28,209 nucleotides of DNA from Acidobacteriota bacterium (GTDB lineage Bacteria > Acidobacteriota > Terriglobia > Acidiferrales > UBA7541): assembly GCA_003161495.1 (NCBI GenBank), contig PMOP01000188.1:1-28209 (forward strand), in the 5' to 3' direction. Position 1 is the stretch's first letter, and each line of letters opens with the position of its first letter. Both the position numbers and the translations under genes were made by a program. Shown piece by piece: positions 1 to 9,950 of the stretch. The notes under the pieces were generated by a model. It saw only the letters and a list, made by a program, of their open reading frames with translations, did not search any database and had not been told where the DNA came from.

Positions 1-58
1 CAATCGTAGGCTGAATGGAAGATCGCGTTGAAATTCAAATCGAGGAGAAATTACGGCC

Positions 59-622
59 ATGCGAATCCTGAAGACAATAATGTTCATCCTGCTGCTCCAA
101 CTCGCTGCGGGAAGCGCGGCACTGCATGCAAATCAAGACCAGCCTGCTCATAACAAGGGCGCCGGAAACGGCAGCAATTATGTACAGCGCGAAGTGCGCC
201 ACGAATTGATGTCCGTACCCTGGTACTCCGTGTTTGATATCATTAAATACAACGTTAACGGCGACGAGGTGACTCTCACGGGAGCCGTCGTAAACCCCAC
301 GGTGAAATCGGACGCGGAAAACGCGGTCAAGCATATCGAAGGCGTTGAAAAAGTGAACAATCAGATTGAAGTGCTGCCTCCCTCTCCCATGGACGATCAG
401 ATTCGTCGCGCCGAATATCGGGCGATTTATTCCCAGGGCACACTTTCGCGCTATGGAGTGGGAGCGTTGCAGTCCATTCACATCATCGTCCAGGGCGGGC
501 ACGTGACGCTCGAAGGCGAAGTCGATAACCAGAGCGATAAAAATGCCGCCAATATTTATGCCAATGGAGTGCCAAACGTTTTTTCAGTCGCAAATAATCT
601 CGCCGTTACCGGAGGAAAATAG
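59..622 (+). CDS. Secreted protein with two BON domains (OsmY-like)
   Basis: 187 residues. The N-terminus (Met-Arg-Ile-Leu-Lys, then a Leu/Ile-rich stretch to about residue 20, followed by Ala-rich AxA-type sites near residue 24) is a Sec signal peptide, so the mature protein should be periplasmic. Two BON modules follow, about residues 45-107 and 112-185. Each shows the family pattern of a short helix, a hydrophobic strand with Gly ('VTLTGAV', 'VTLEGEV') and a helix ending in a 'V..V.N.I/L' strand. BON domains (as in OsmY) bind phospholipid surfaces and are commonly induced by osmotic or envelope stress. The start is fixed by GAGGAG about 11 bases upstream of the ATG. The gene is convergent with the glucan synthase gene and separated from it by 86 bases in which I see no clear terminator. 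The family call is solid; the cellular role is inferred. Confidence 0.88.
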   Translation: MRILKTIMFILLLQLAAGSAALHANQDQPAHNKGAGNGSNYVQREVRHELMSVPWYSVFDIIKYNVNGDEVTLTGAVVNPTVKSDAENAVKHIEGVEKVNNQIEVLPPSPMDDQIRRAEYRAIYSQGTLSRYGVGALQSIHIIVQGGHVTLEGEVDNQSDKNAANIYANGVPNVFSVANNLAVTGGK

Positions 623-708
623 CAGCCCGCTTTGACCAGCGTTGCGTCTCAACCGAATACGCGCCACCGGTCGAATAGATGCTGTTCCCAAGAGGGATGT
701 GGCAGCGA

Positions 709-3700
709 TCAGGAAGAACCTAGAACAACGAGAATCTGATGTTCGGCGCCGTCGTCTAAGAGTGGAATGTTGGCGGCGCCGGCAACCGATTTCCCGTCAA
801 GCTCCACTCGGGCGACTCCGCGGGAGACGCCCGCGGGGTTTTCTACCCTGAGTTTGTAGGTAGCCGAATGATACTTAAAACGAATGGAGTAGTTTGGCCA
901 TGAACGGGGAATGCAAGGATCAACGCTGAGAATCGTTCCTCGCACTCGGAATCCAAGTATCCATTCCAAACCCGCGCGATAGAACCACCCTGCCGAACCT
1001 GTGTACCAGGTCCAACCTCCGCGCCCAACGTGCGGCGGTTCCGCATAGACATCGCCCGACAATACGTAGGGCTCAACCTTATAGCGCTGCACGCCTGCTC
1101 GCGAACCCGAGCGGTGAATCGGGTTGAGCATTCGAAGCAGTTCGCCAGCTCTGTCCCCATCGCCGAGCGCCGCAGTGGCCATCAACATCCATACAGCGGC
1201 ATGCGTGTATTGCCCGCCGTTTTCACGAATTCCTGGAACGTAGCCCTTGATATATCCGGGATCCAGCGGCGTGTGGTCAAACGGCGGCGTAAGGAGCAAG
1301 ATCAGCCCGTCGGATTGCCGCACGAGTTGCTGGTTGACCGCCGCCATGGAACGCGCTGCTCTTCCCGGCTCCGCGGCGCCACTCAGCACACCCCAGGTTT
1401 GGGCGATAGAGTCGATGTGGCATTCCGTATTCGCAGCCGATCCCAGCGGGGTTCCATCATCAAAGTACGCTCGACGGTACCAGCCGCCATCCCAACCTTC
1501 GCGCTCCAGCGCCGCTTTTAATGCGCTGACCTGAAGCCTCCACGTTTCGGCGCGCTTGTACTCGCCTCGTGTATCCGCAATTTTTGAAAACTCCCAAAGG
1601 ATCGTATGCAGAAACCACCCGAGCCAAACGCTCTCGCCTTTGCCATCCTGCCCGACTCGATTCATGCCGTCATTCCAGTCGCCCGTGCCCATCAGGGGAA
1701 GGCCGTGACTTCCGACTGCAAGGCTGCAATCCAGCGCGCGAGCACAATGCTCGAATAGCGATGCGCTCTCGGCGGATCGATTTGGCTGGAAATACGATTC
1801 GTGTTGTCCCGCCGCCAGCTCGTCCCCGTCCAGGAACGGGACAACTTCGTCCAGCACTTTCACGTCCCCTGTAGCCTCGATGAAATGGTTCACGGCAAAG
1901 GGCAGCCACAGCCGGTCATCCGAAATGCGCGTGCGCACGCCGCGGCCCGAGGGCGGATGCCACCAGTGCTGGACATCGCCGGCGACAAACTGGCGGGAAG
2001 CGGCCAGCAGAATTTGTTCCCGCGCGATTTCACGGCGAGCGGTAGCCAGAGCCATGATGTCCTGGAGCTGGTCGCGGAATCCAAACGCGCCGCTCAATTG
2101 ATAAAATCCTGCTCGTGCCCACACCCGGGAAGAAAGCGTCTGATAGAGGAGCCATCGATTGGTAAGCAAATCCATGGCTCGATCGGGCGTCGTAACCTGC
2201 ACGGCATCCAGAATTTCATCCCACCGGCCGGTCGTCTCCAGCAGAGCCTGATCCAGGTTTTTTGTCCGATATCGGCGGACCAGTTCACGAGCTTGCTCGC
2301 GGTTTTCGGTCTGCCCGAGAAAAAACACAACTTCGGCGGATCCGCCGGCGCGCAATTCCACAGGCGCCTGCAGCGCGGCGCACGGATCCAGACCCGCGCC
2401 AACTTTTCCGGAAAGCATGTGCCCCGGTTCGAGACCAAGCGGACGCTGCGCCGTTCCGTTCCGGCCCAGGAATTCCGTGCGGTCGGCGGTGTACGATATT
2501 TGCTTTCCCGCGAGATCCGCAAAAGCGATGCGCCCGCCAAATTCGCCTTTCATTGCGCTGCGGGCAAGGATCGCCCCCGTGGCCTGATCCACTTCTGTGA
2601 CGAGGAATGGCGCGGAAACTGTTCTTGAACTTCCGAGAACCCACTCCACATACGCTGTTACGGAGAGACGCCGCGGGCGGCCGGAATTATTTCGCAAAGA
2701 AAGACGGAAGATTTTAATCGAGTCGCCGGGAGGAACAAATTCCACAAGATCGAGAACGATTCCATGAGATTCATGCTGGAAGCGGCTATAACCCTGGCCA
2801 TGCCGCGCGACGTAGACTGCAGCCTCGTCGCGGATCGGTAGGGCGGTTGGACACCAAACTTCGCCGGTCGCTTCATCGCGGACATAGATCACTTCCCCGG
2901 ATGGATCCACCAGGTGATCGTTGGACCACGGCGTCAATTGATTTTCGTGGCTGTTTTCCGACCAGGTGAAACTGGAGCCCGACTCCGAGACCAGAAAACC
3001 AAAATTGGGATTGGCGATCACGTTGACCCAGGGTTCGGGCGTGCGCAATCCCTCGCCAAGAACAATAACGTACTCGCGTCCATTTTTGTCAAAGCCGCCG
3101 ACCCCGTTGAAAAATTCCAAATCTAAATCCGGCCGCGGCGCATCGGGACTTTTGGCAATTCGCGTTCGGCGACGAGTTGGCGACAGCGCGGACTCGCGAT
3201 ACAGAGGCTGAGACCTTCCCACCTGCTCCGAAAGTGTGCCGCGCCGTCCAAGAATCAGCACGCGCGCAACACTTTGAAGTTGCGCGCGGGTCTGAGGACT
3301 GATCAGGTCTCCACGCACCAGAAAAATTCGGCCGCGTGTGTTTCCCAGATCCGGTGAGAGCCTCAGTTGACTTCCGTGAACAAGCGCTTCCAGGGATCCT
3401 TGAAAATCCTGATTGTAGGACGGAGGTTTTTCATTGACGATCACCAGATCCGCCGACAGTTGCTTCATGCGCCAGTATTCATGCGCCCGCAACAATTGCC
3501 TGATGGTCTCCACGTCCTCTTCATTGTCGATGACTGCCAGAATAATCGGCAAATCGCCCGAAATTCCCAGGCTCCAAAACGTGGAAAGATCCAGGTTCGT
3601 CCGGCTGAGCTGATCCGAAGCCGGGCGCAGCGAAGCTTCCGGATAAATCACGGCGTTGGCCAGCCTCTGGAACAGGTGCGCTTCATCGGCACCGATCCCC

Positions 3701-6700
3701 AGGTGATGCAGCTGCACTTGCGCGTGCGTCCAGGCAAGCGTGAGAGTGCGCTCAAACGCTCTTGCGTCCCGGTAGCGATCCGCGAGGTCGAGCACTTTTT
3801 CGCGGGTTTCGGCCGCAATCGTCGTAAAAACGAGATGGGCCGTATTCCCGGGAGAAATGCGCACGGTGCGCCGTAAACTGATTGCGGGGTCAAGGACGGA
3901 ACCTACCGTATTCGAGAGTTTCCGGCCTTCGGCAACCGACCCGGGATTCCGGACGTCGTGCCCGCGCCCCAGAAACCGCGAGCGGTCCGTCTCATATTCC
4001 AGATCGCCGACGGTTTCTCCGTTCACGAAGAGCACATGGGCAACCCAGACGGACGGCTCCTCCGCCGATCGTTTGCGCCGCGTCGCCAGCAAGGCGCCCA
4101 TGTCCGAAACGAATTCCGTCTCCACGAATAAATTCGCAAACGCGGGATGCGCCAGATCGGCGGCCTGCGCGATCAGCGAAAGTTCCGCAAAGGAGGTGAC
4201 CTGGATTTCGCGCGCGCGCGCTCCTAAATTTGTGATGGAAACGCGGCGCACTTCCGCGTCTTCTTCCGTGGAAACTACAACTTCAAGTTTCGTGTTTAAC
4301 GAGCGATCCCGCCGGAAAAATTCGGCATGATCCTCATAAAATTCCGCCTCATAAGAATCCGCTTCAACGCCCGTGGGTTGGTAACCCGCCGACCAGATAT
4401 TCTGGGACTGCGCATCACTAAGATAGATGTACGTCCCCCAACAATCCCTGGTCACGTCTTCCCGCCAGCGCGTGATGGCAATGTCGCGCCAGCGGCTGTA
4501 GCCCGATCCCGCCGCAGTCATCATCACTGTATAGCTGCCGTTGGAGAGCAGTTGGGTGCGAGGCGTCGGATCGTCCAGCGCGGTAAATCTGCGAACCACG
4601 GGCGCGATGACGTCGCGAACTTTTGCGGCCGCCGAAACTTCTTCGGCGCGAGGCCGCGCCACCAGCACGTCGCGAGGCGTGCGTTCCTGCAAAAGAAGTT
4701 CGGTCGCCTGGACGATCGGATCGGCGTGAAAACGCGTTCGCATGGCGCCGTCCTCCAGCACATTTGCCAGGGCCACCAGGGACATGCCCTGATGGTGCGC
4801 CATGTAGGCGTGGATGACAGCCACATCTTCGCCTTCGGGAAGCCGCGTTTTCGTATAGTCGAGAGCTTCATAAAAACCGTATCGGCCTTCGCCGCCGGCC
4901 TTGGCGATCCGCTTTAAATTTTCCAAAGCAGCCGAAGGAAATACCATGGCGGCAAGCGCCGTGGCGTACGGCGATATGACGTTGTCTTCGCTAAGACCGC
5001 GCTTCAGCCCCAGGCCCGGAACGCCAAAACCCGAATATTGATACGTCAGATTCAGATCGCGAGCATTGAACGCAGATTCCGAGACTCCCCACGGCACATT
5101 GCGTTCAATTCCATAATCGATTTGGCGGCGCACCACTTGCCGGTACGTCTGGCTCAGCATGCTGCCTTCGGGCGAGCGCATGACCAGCGCAGGCATCAAG
5201 TACTCGAACATCGATCCGGACCAGGAGATGAGCGCCGAACCTCGGGCCACCGGCGTCATGAAACGCCCCAGCCGGAACCAGTGGGATGTCGGAACATCTC
5301 CCTTGGCAATGGCAATGAAACTCGCCAGGCGCGCCTCGGAAGCCAGCAAATCGTAAAAACTGGAATCCAACGTTCCATCCGCGACGCGAAATCCGATGGA
5401 AAATAATTTCTTGGTGTTGTCAAACAGGAATTTAAAATCCATCGCGAAAAACATGGCATCCGCCGTTTGTGAAAGCTGGGTAAGCCTTTGCACCAGCGCT
5501 GCGGAATCATCCGCGCATCGGGATATCGCGTTGGATAGCGCGTCAATGCGCGCCACCAGGTCCGTATTTTTTGTCGGGTCGCGAAGCAATCGATCCCTGA
5601 TAACGGCAAGCCGGCTCAGTACGGACACGAAATATTCCGGCGCATCGTGCAGTGTCGGAATCTGGCGTACAATCGCGTATAAATTGGTCCATTCGGGCAC
5701 TTGCCTGCTCAGGGATTCGACAATATCGGACGTCTGTTTCGGCCGCAGTCGCGCCCAGGGATTCACGATCTCCATGTCACGAGCGTGACTCTCGACGCAG
5801 GCTCGCACGGCAGCCGCCCAAACGCGCAACTCCGAAGTCAGCGGATCGCCTTGTTCCTGGGCCAGGGCCTGGGCAATATCGTCGATGGTCTGAGCGCCCT
5901 CTTTTAATTCAATCAGCAGCGATGCCCAGGCCATGGCATCCATCGGTGAGTGATCCAGCAATAGCTCGAGCGCGTCCACGGCATTGCTGAGCTGCTTCCG
6001 TGTAACCGTAAGTGTGTGATGCGTTTTGCCAGTGTCGGCCATCGACATGCGCAAGAATACGATCGTGTCCTTCAGCGCGGTCATTGTTCTGCCGCCGACC
6101 ACGGAATCGAGAACCAGTTCACGGCAACTATTTCCCAGTACAATCAAATGTCCGGCGAGATTTCCGCTGTCCACGGACGAAATATATTTCGGGTCCAGCG
6201 GATGCAAATCCCGAGTGTCGTACCAGTTATAAAAATGGCCGCGGAAAAGCTCCATCCGTTTCATCGTTCCTAAAGTGCCTTCTATACGTCCCACCGCGTC
6301 CAGCGTACCGATCCATCCGAAATCCCGCGCTGCAATCGTCGAGAGCAGATAGAGACCTATATTCGTTGGCGACGTTCGATGGGCCACGACCGGCTTGGGA
6401 TCCTCCTGAAAATTGTCGGGAGGAAGCCAATTGTCGTCGGCGGAAACAAAACTTTCAAAAAAATGCCAGGTTCGGCGACATATCAGGCGCAAGCTTTGCG
6501 CTTCCACAGGAGAAAGCGGCTCGATGTCCGTAAGCCGCGGCGGCTGGCTGATCCGAAGCGCGAAGATCGGCGCGGTAGCCCACAAAACAACAAACGGCAA
6601 TGCCAGGGGCGCGGCGTGAGGCCACCTGACCACTATAATTGCGAGCGAAACCATGGCGAGGAACACCCCGCCGATCATTTGCCTAAAAATCCCGGAAATC

Positions 6701-9519
6701 TCAATGTCCGCGGCGTGCTTGGCTTGCGCCGCGGTGACCCATTCCAGCAAGTTCCTGCGCGTCACGAACATTCGAACCAGTGTGCGCACAATCGCATCGC
6801 CCATGAGCCAAGCCTCGTACGCCAAACCGGTTACGGTCAGGCCGATTTGTGACAACGCGAGCGTAAAGTCCGAGAACACTGCGCGAAGGTGACTTCGTCT
6901 GGACGTCCCTTTTCGCAGGGGCTGTAGACCCGCGAAAAAAGGCAGCAGCGGCGGGATCGATATCGTCAGAAGGACAAACCCCGTCCACGTCCAAGGCGAA
7001 ACGCCGGGGATCAGCCATCCCAGAAGCAAGATCAGGAACCAGGCAGGTGCGGACAGCGTGCGCCGCAAATTATCCAGCATTTTCCAGCGGCTGATCAAAG
7101 GGATGGTGAAATGCCCGCTCTTGCCCCTCGCCGCCCCGCCTTTTCCAAATAGCCATGGCAGAAGTTGCCAATCGCCGCGCGCCCATCGATGCTGCCGCGC
7201 AGCGGCCACGCCGTAGTGCGATGGAAATTCTTCGAACAGCTCGATGTCCGACGCCAAAGCCGCGCGGGCGAATATGCCTTCCAGAAGATCGTGGCTCAGA
7301 AGTGTGTTGTCCTCAACTTTGTTCCCTAAAGCTTCTTCAAACGCATCGATGTCATAGATCCCTTTCCCCGTGTAACTTCCCTCTTCAAACAAGTCCTGAT
7401 ACACGTCGGACACCGCAAAGGCATAGGGGTCCATGCCACTCGGACCCGAAAAGATTCTTTGAAACAGCGACCCATCCCGATTGGCCGGCAGGGTGGCTGT
7501 GATCCGCGGTTGGACGATCGAATAGCCTCCGGTGACTCGCCCTTGAGATTCGCTATACCTCGGCTGATTGAGTGGGTGCGCCATGGTCCCCACCAGACGA
7601 GCCACCGCGCCGCGTGGCACGCGAGTGTCCGCGTCGAGCGTGACCACATAGCGAACGCCGGAGATTTTCTCCGGAGGCCGGCCGCCCGTGGGGATAAAAG
7701 TCGTGTTGCTGTCACCGCGCAAATAGCGGTTGAGCTCCTCCAGCTTGCCGCGCTTTCGTTCCCATCCCATCCATTTCTGTTGGGATTCGTTCCAGACGCG
7801 CTTCCTGTGAAGCAGTAAAAATCGCTCGCTACCGCCGGGGGCAAGTCCGTGCCGCTGATTCAGCTTCTCAATCCCATCCACCGCGGCAGCCAGCAGTTCG
7901 TCGTCTCCCCGCAAACTTTCCGACGAAGCATCCACCCAATCCGACAGCAGCGCAAAACAGAGATCCCCGTCCGGGTTCGCCAAATAATGGATTTCCAGCC
8001 GGTCGACTTGTTCCTTGATGGTGTCAAAGTTCGTAAGCAGCGTGGGAACCACGACGATGGTTCGCAGATGTTCAGGCACACCATCGACCAGCTCCAATCG
8101 CGGCAGCGCGCGGGGACCAAGAAGGGACGTTACGGCGCGGTTGACAAGCGCAATGGCCAAATCGGAAGCAGGGATCGCACCGATGAGCCCTAAAAGGACC
8201 AGGTATACGGTGGCGGCTCCGTGCTCCCAGGAGTGAACCACTGGCAGCGCCAGAATCGCCGCGCTCAAGATCAGGATCGTACCCAGGTAGCCCGGCAAAG
8301 CTGCGCTTACATAGAGACGAAGTAACTTTTGCCTCCACGGCGGCTGGTATCCCAGCTCGCGTTCGAATTCAACGCGCCCTTTTGAGATGAGGTAATAGCC
8401 AGGGTCATCGGTGGGATTCAACCGGTCCGGCGTGTCACCGAGGTGATCCGTATGTGCTTGCCTCGCCCGCTGCAAGGCGCGGCTGGCGATTTCAATTTCC
8501 GAATGAGTCGTGCCCCGGGAGAGTTCTTCGATGGCATGGCGATAATAATCACGAGTGGAAAAATCCATTTCCGCGTAGATGCTGCCGTTGCGCAGAACTT
8601 CATCCACAATGCTGATGCTCTCAAAGAATTCATGCCAGTCGAACGCGGACATCAGGCGCATGCTGATGATCACGTTGCGCACGGTAACCGTGCTGGCGGT
8701 CTGATCCTGGTGCTCGGCGCGAACAATTTCATCCGACGTGGTTCCCTGCGCGTCCAACCGTTTATCGAGCCAAAGCAGGATGGGCCCAACCTTCGGATCC
8801 AAATCGCGCAGACGTTGAACCAGCTGCACCGCGAAGGCTCTTTCCAGCGGTTCGTCCTCGAAGCGGCGGAGAACAATCGGAGAAATCGAGGGAAGATCGC
8901 CGTTGCCAAGCAGGCTGTCGACGAGTCGGTCAGCCTCTTCACGCGCGCGCCGGCTGCGAACGATGCTGTCCGCCAACTTGCGCAGATTCTCAACCAGCAC
9001 GACACGAAGCGTGATGGCCAGCGCCCAGAGTTCGCCGATGGTGAGAGGTTGCACGCGTTGGTAGGAATTTACAAACCGCCGCAACAGTTCAGGCTCGAAG
9101 CGGCTGTCGGTATGCGCAACGAATGCCCAGGCTACGCCGAAAACACGGGGATAACCTTCCAGAGGGCCTGAGGCGAGCTTGGGCAACCTGCGATAAAATC
9201 CGGCGGGTAAATCGTCGCGAATTTCGCGAAGCTGTTCCTCAACGATATAAAAATTATCGACCAGCCATTCCGCGGCGGGCGTGATTGTGCCGCCCTGCTG
9301 AATCGCGCTGGCCGTCGCGCGATAATACTCCAGGAGAATGCGCCCATTTTCCAAAACGCGTGGAATGAGCGGCCGCCCCTCCCCAATATCCTGCGAAGCG
9401 ACCTGGGATGCTGCGAGATTTTCAGCGTGTTGCTCAAGACGTTCGGCGCTTAACAGTTCGCCTCGAATTGGTCCTTCCGGCTCGGCAAACAGTCGTACAG
9501 ATGGAATCGTCGTTGTCAT
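709..9519 (-). CDS. ndvB: Cyclic beta-1,2-glucan synthase (GT84 + glycoamylase-like + GH94)
   Basis: 2936 residues, close to Brucella Cgs and Agrobacterium ChvB (about 2830-2870), with no frame break. This inner-membrane enzyme builds a beta-1,2-glucan chain from UDP-glucose, trims it by phosphorolysis and cyclises it; the product is periplasmic and osmoprotective. Order: N-terminal helical region; membrane segments about 403-470; GT84 glycosyltransferase with the DAD metal site at 629-631 and RQHRW at 775-779 followed by ARGDWQ; membrane segments about 820-995; glycoamylase-like (PF10091) domain about 1410-1590 with 'PWGVSESAFN'; two GH94-type beta-sandwich modules near 1640 and 2140; and a C-terminal GH94 (alpha/alpha)6 catalytic domain with 'GTGDWNDGMNRVG' (Asp2614 and Asp2617, which include the family's general acid). 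I see no good Shine-Dalgarno before the ATG, so the start is less certain than the family. No NdvA/Cgt exporter gene lies in the window. Confidence 0.95.
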   Translation of the reverse strand: MTTTIPSVRLFAEPEGPIRGELLSAERLEQHAENLAASQVASQDIGEGRPLIPRVLENGRILLEYYRATASAIQQGGTITPAAEWLVDNFYIVEEQLREIRDDLPAGFYRRLPKLASGPLEGYPRVFGVAWAFVAHTDSRFEPELLRRFVNSYQRVQPLTIGELWALAITLRVVLVENLRKLADSIVRSRRAREEADRLVDSLLGNGDLPSISPIVLRRFEDEPLERAFAVQLVQRLRDLDPKVGPILLWLDKRLDAQGTTSDEIVRAEHQDQTASTVTVRNVIISMRLMSAFDWHEFFESISIVDEVLRNGSIYAEMDFSTRDYYRHAIEELSRGTTHSEIEIASRALQRARQAHTDHLGDTPDRLNPTDDPGYYLISKGRVEFERELGYQPPWRQKLLRLYVSAALPGYLGTILILSAAILALPVVHSWEHGAATVYLVLLGLIGAIPASDLAIALVNRAVTSLLGPRALPRLELVDGVPEHLRTIVVVPTLLTNFDTIKEQVDRLEIHYLANPDGDLCFALLSDWVDASSESLRGDDELLAAAVDGIEKLNQRHGLAPGGSERFLLLHRKRVWNESQQKWMGWERKRGKLEELNRYLRGDSNTTFIPTGGRPPEKISGVRYVVTLDADTRVPRGAVARLVGTMAHPLNQPRYSESQGRVTGGYSIVQPRITATLPANRDGSLFQRIFSGPSGMDPYAFAVSDVYQDLFEEGSYTGKGIYDIDAFEEALGNKVEDNTLLSHDLLEGIFARAALASDIELFEEFPSHYGVAAARQHRWARGDWQLLPWLFGKGGAARGKSGHFTIPLISRWKMLDNLRRTLSAPAWFLILLLGWLIPGVSPWTWTGFVLLTISIPPLLPFFAGLQPLRKGTSRRSHLRAVFSDFTLALSQIGLTVTGLAYEAWLMGDAIVRTLVRMFVTRRNLLEWVTAAQAKHAADIEISGIFRQMIGGVFLAMVSLAIIVVRWPHAAPLALPFVVLWATAPIFALRISQPPRLTDIEPLSPVEAQSLRLICRRTWHFFESFVSADDNWLPPDNFQEDPKPVVAHRTSPTNIGLYLLSTIAARDFGWIGTLDAVGRIEGTLGTMKRMELFRGHFYNWYDTRDLHPLDPKYISSVDSGNLAGHLIVLGNSCRELVLDSVVGGRTMTALKDTIVFLRMSMADTGKTHHTLTVTRKQLSNAVDALELLLDHSPMDAMAWASLLIELKEGAQTIDDIAQALAQEQGDPLTSELRVWAAAVRACVESHARDMEIVNPWARLRPKQTSDIVESLSRQVPEWTNLYAIVRQIPTLHDAPEYFVSVLSRLAVIRDRLLRDPTKNTDLVARIDALSNAISRCADDSAALVQRLTQLSQTADAMFFAMDFKFLFDNTKKLFSIGFRVADGTLDSSFYDLLASEARLASFIAIAKGDVPTSHWFRLGRFMTPVARGSALISWSGSMFEYLMPALVMRSPEGSMLSQTYRQVVRRQIDYGIERNVPWGVSESAFNARDLNLTYQYSGFGVPGLGLKRGLSEDNVISPYATALAAMVFPSAALENLKRIAKAGGEGRYGFYEALDYTKTRLPEGEDVAVIHAYMAHHQGMSLVALANVLEDGAMRTRFHADPIVQATELLLQERTPRDVLVARPRAEEVSAAAKVRDVIAPVVRRFTALDDPTPRTQLLSNGSYTVMMTAAGSGYSRWRDIAITRWREDVTRDCWGTYIYLSDAQSQNIWSAGYQPTGVEADSYEAEFYEDHAEFFRRDRSLNTKLEVVVSTEEDAEVRRVSITNLGARAREIQVTSFAELSLIAQAADLAHPAFANLFVETEFVSDMGALLATRRKRSAEEPSVWVAHVLFVNGETVGDLEYETDRSRFLGRGHDVRNPGSVAEGRKLSNTVGSVLDPAISLRRTVRISPGNTAHLVFTTIAAETREKVLDLADRYRDARAFERTLTLAWTHAQVQLHHLGIGADEAHLFQRLANAVIYPEASLRPASDQLSRTNLDLSTFWSLGISGDLPIILAVIDNEEDVETIRQLLRAHEYWRMKQLSADLVIVNEKPPSYNQDFQGSLEALVHGSQLRLSPDLGNTRGRIFLVRGDLISPQTRAQLQSVARVLILGRRGTLSEQVGRSQPLYRESALSPTRRRTRIAKSPDAPRPDLDLEFFNGVGGFDKNGREYVIVLGEGLRTPEPWVNVIANPNFGFLVSESGSSFTWSENSHENQLTPWSNDHLVDPSGEVIYVRDEATGEVWCPTALPIRDEAAVYVARHGQGYSRFQHESHGIVLDLVEFVPPGDSIKIFRLSLRNNSGRPRRLSVTAYVEWVLGSSRTVSAPFLVTEVDQATGAILARSAMKGEFGGRIAFADLAGKQISYTADRTEFLGRNGTAQRPLGLEPGHMLSGKVGAGLDPCAALQAPVELRAGGSAEVVFFLGQTENREQARELVRRYRTKNLDQALLETTGRWDEILDAVQVTTPDRAMDLLTNRWLLYQTLSSRVWARAGFYQLSGAFGFRDQLQDIMALATARREIAREQILLAASRQFVAGDVQHWWHPPSGRGVRTRISDDRLWLPFAVNHFIEATGDVKVLDEVVPFLDGDELAAGQHESYFQPNRSAESASLFEHCARALDCSLAVGSHGLPLMGTGDWNDGMNRVGQDGKGESVWLGWFLHTILWEFSKIADTRGEYKRAETWRLQVSALKAALEREGWDGGWYRRAYFDDGTPLGSAANTECHIDSIAQTWGVLSGAAEPGRAARSMAAVNQQLVRQSDGLILLLTPPFDHTPLDPGYIKGYVPGIRENGGQYTHAAVWMLMATAALGDGDRAGELLRMLNPIHRSGSRAGVQRYKVEPYVLSGDVYAEPPHVGRGGWTWYTGSAGWFYRAGLEWILGFRVRGTILSVDPCIPRSWPNYSIRFKYHSATYKLRVENPAGVSRGVARVELDGKSVAGAANIPLLDDGAEHQILVVLGSS

Positions 9520-9570
9520 CTTTGGTGCTTTACATCTTACTCTACCTGGAGGAAACGGACTTCATACGAA

Positions 9571-9597
9571 AAACGTGGAACCCGGAAGGGTTTCGTG
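9571..9597 (-). terminator. Possible weak terminator after the basic-protein gene
   Basis: On the minus strand the sequence AACCC-TTCC-GGGTT forms a 5-bp stem with a tetraloop, followed after five bases by TTTTT. It lies about 45-70 bases past the stop of the basic-protein gene at 9640 and in the leader of the glucan synthase gene. On the plus strand the same bases form a longer stem (about 10 pairs with G-U wobbles, GGAA loop), so its sense is ambiguous. Confidence 0.3.
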
Positions 9598-9639
9598 AAA
9601 AGTATCGAGGGAGTGCGGTTTATCAGGCCGATCGCGGGT

Positions 9640-9852
9640 TCACGCCGCGCGTTTCTTGCGGATCTTGACGGCTTTTACTGCCTTGACCGCTTTTGACCGG
9701 ATCTTCTTGGCCACGGCGCGCCGCGTGGAAGGCTTTGATGCCGCGCCCGTTTTCGCGGCGATTGTTCCCAGCGTCGACCCGATGGACCGTGCCACATTCA
9801 GTAAAAGACCGTGCTGCGTTTTTGCAGACTTGCCGGCGCGTTTCGATTTCAT
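9640..9852 (-). CDS. Small Lys/Ala-rich basic protein, histone H1 tail-like
   Basis: 70 residues from the preferred ATG at 9852, which has GGAGAT five to six bases upstream; a longer frame reaching 9918 lacks such a site and would run through a perfect hairpin. The N-terminus is Lys/Arg-rich, a short neutral central stretch contains 'NVARSIGSTLGTIAAKTGAASK', and the C-terminal third is almost entirely Lys, Arg, Ala and Val, with a repeated 'VKAVKAV' pattern like eukaryotic H1 tails and bacterial HU/AlgP-type tails. No folded domain is recognised. Such proteins usually bind nucleic acid non-specifically, so a nucleoid or RNA role is likely but not shown. It follows the YtxH gene by 98 bases in the same direction. 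Confidence 0.72.
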   Translation of the reverse strand: MKSKRAGKSAKTQHGLLLNVARSIGSTLGTIAAKTGAASKPSTRRAVAKKIRSKAVKAVKAVKIRKKRAA

Positions 9853-9870
9853 TTTATCTCCATTCTTTCT

Positions 9871-9894
9871 GATCTCGCGGAAGCCCGCGAGATC
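9871..9894 (-). promoter_or_regulatory. Perfect 10-bp hairpin just upstream of the basic-protein start
   Basis: GATCTCGCGG and CCGCGAGATC are exact inverted repeats separated by four bases (AAGC on the plus strand). On the minus-strand transcript the stem ends 18 bases before the ATG at 9852, next to the GGAG ribosome site. It is 57 bases beyond the stop of the YtxH gene and has no following T-run, so a leader structure or a processing/attenuation element fits better than a classic terminator. Confidence 0.5.
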
Positions 9895-9950
9895 CATCCG
9901 ACATGCCTTCGAGTGCAATTACATTAAATAAAAAATGGAATAATCCAGGC

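Noticed and set aside
709..9519. Many 60-275-codon frames on both strands inside the glucan synthase gene
   Set aside because: All are shadows of one continuous, motif-complete coding sequence in a GC-rich genome.
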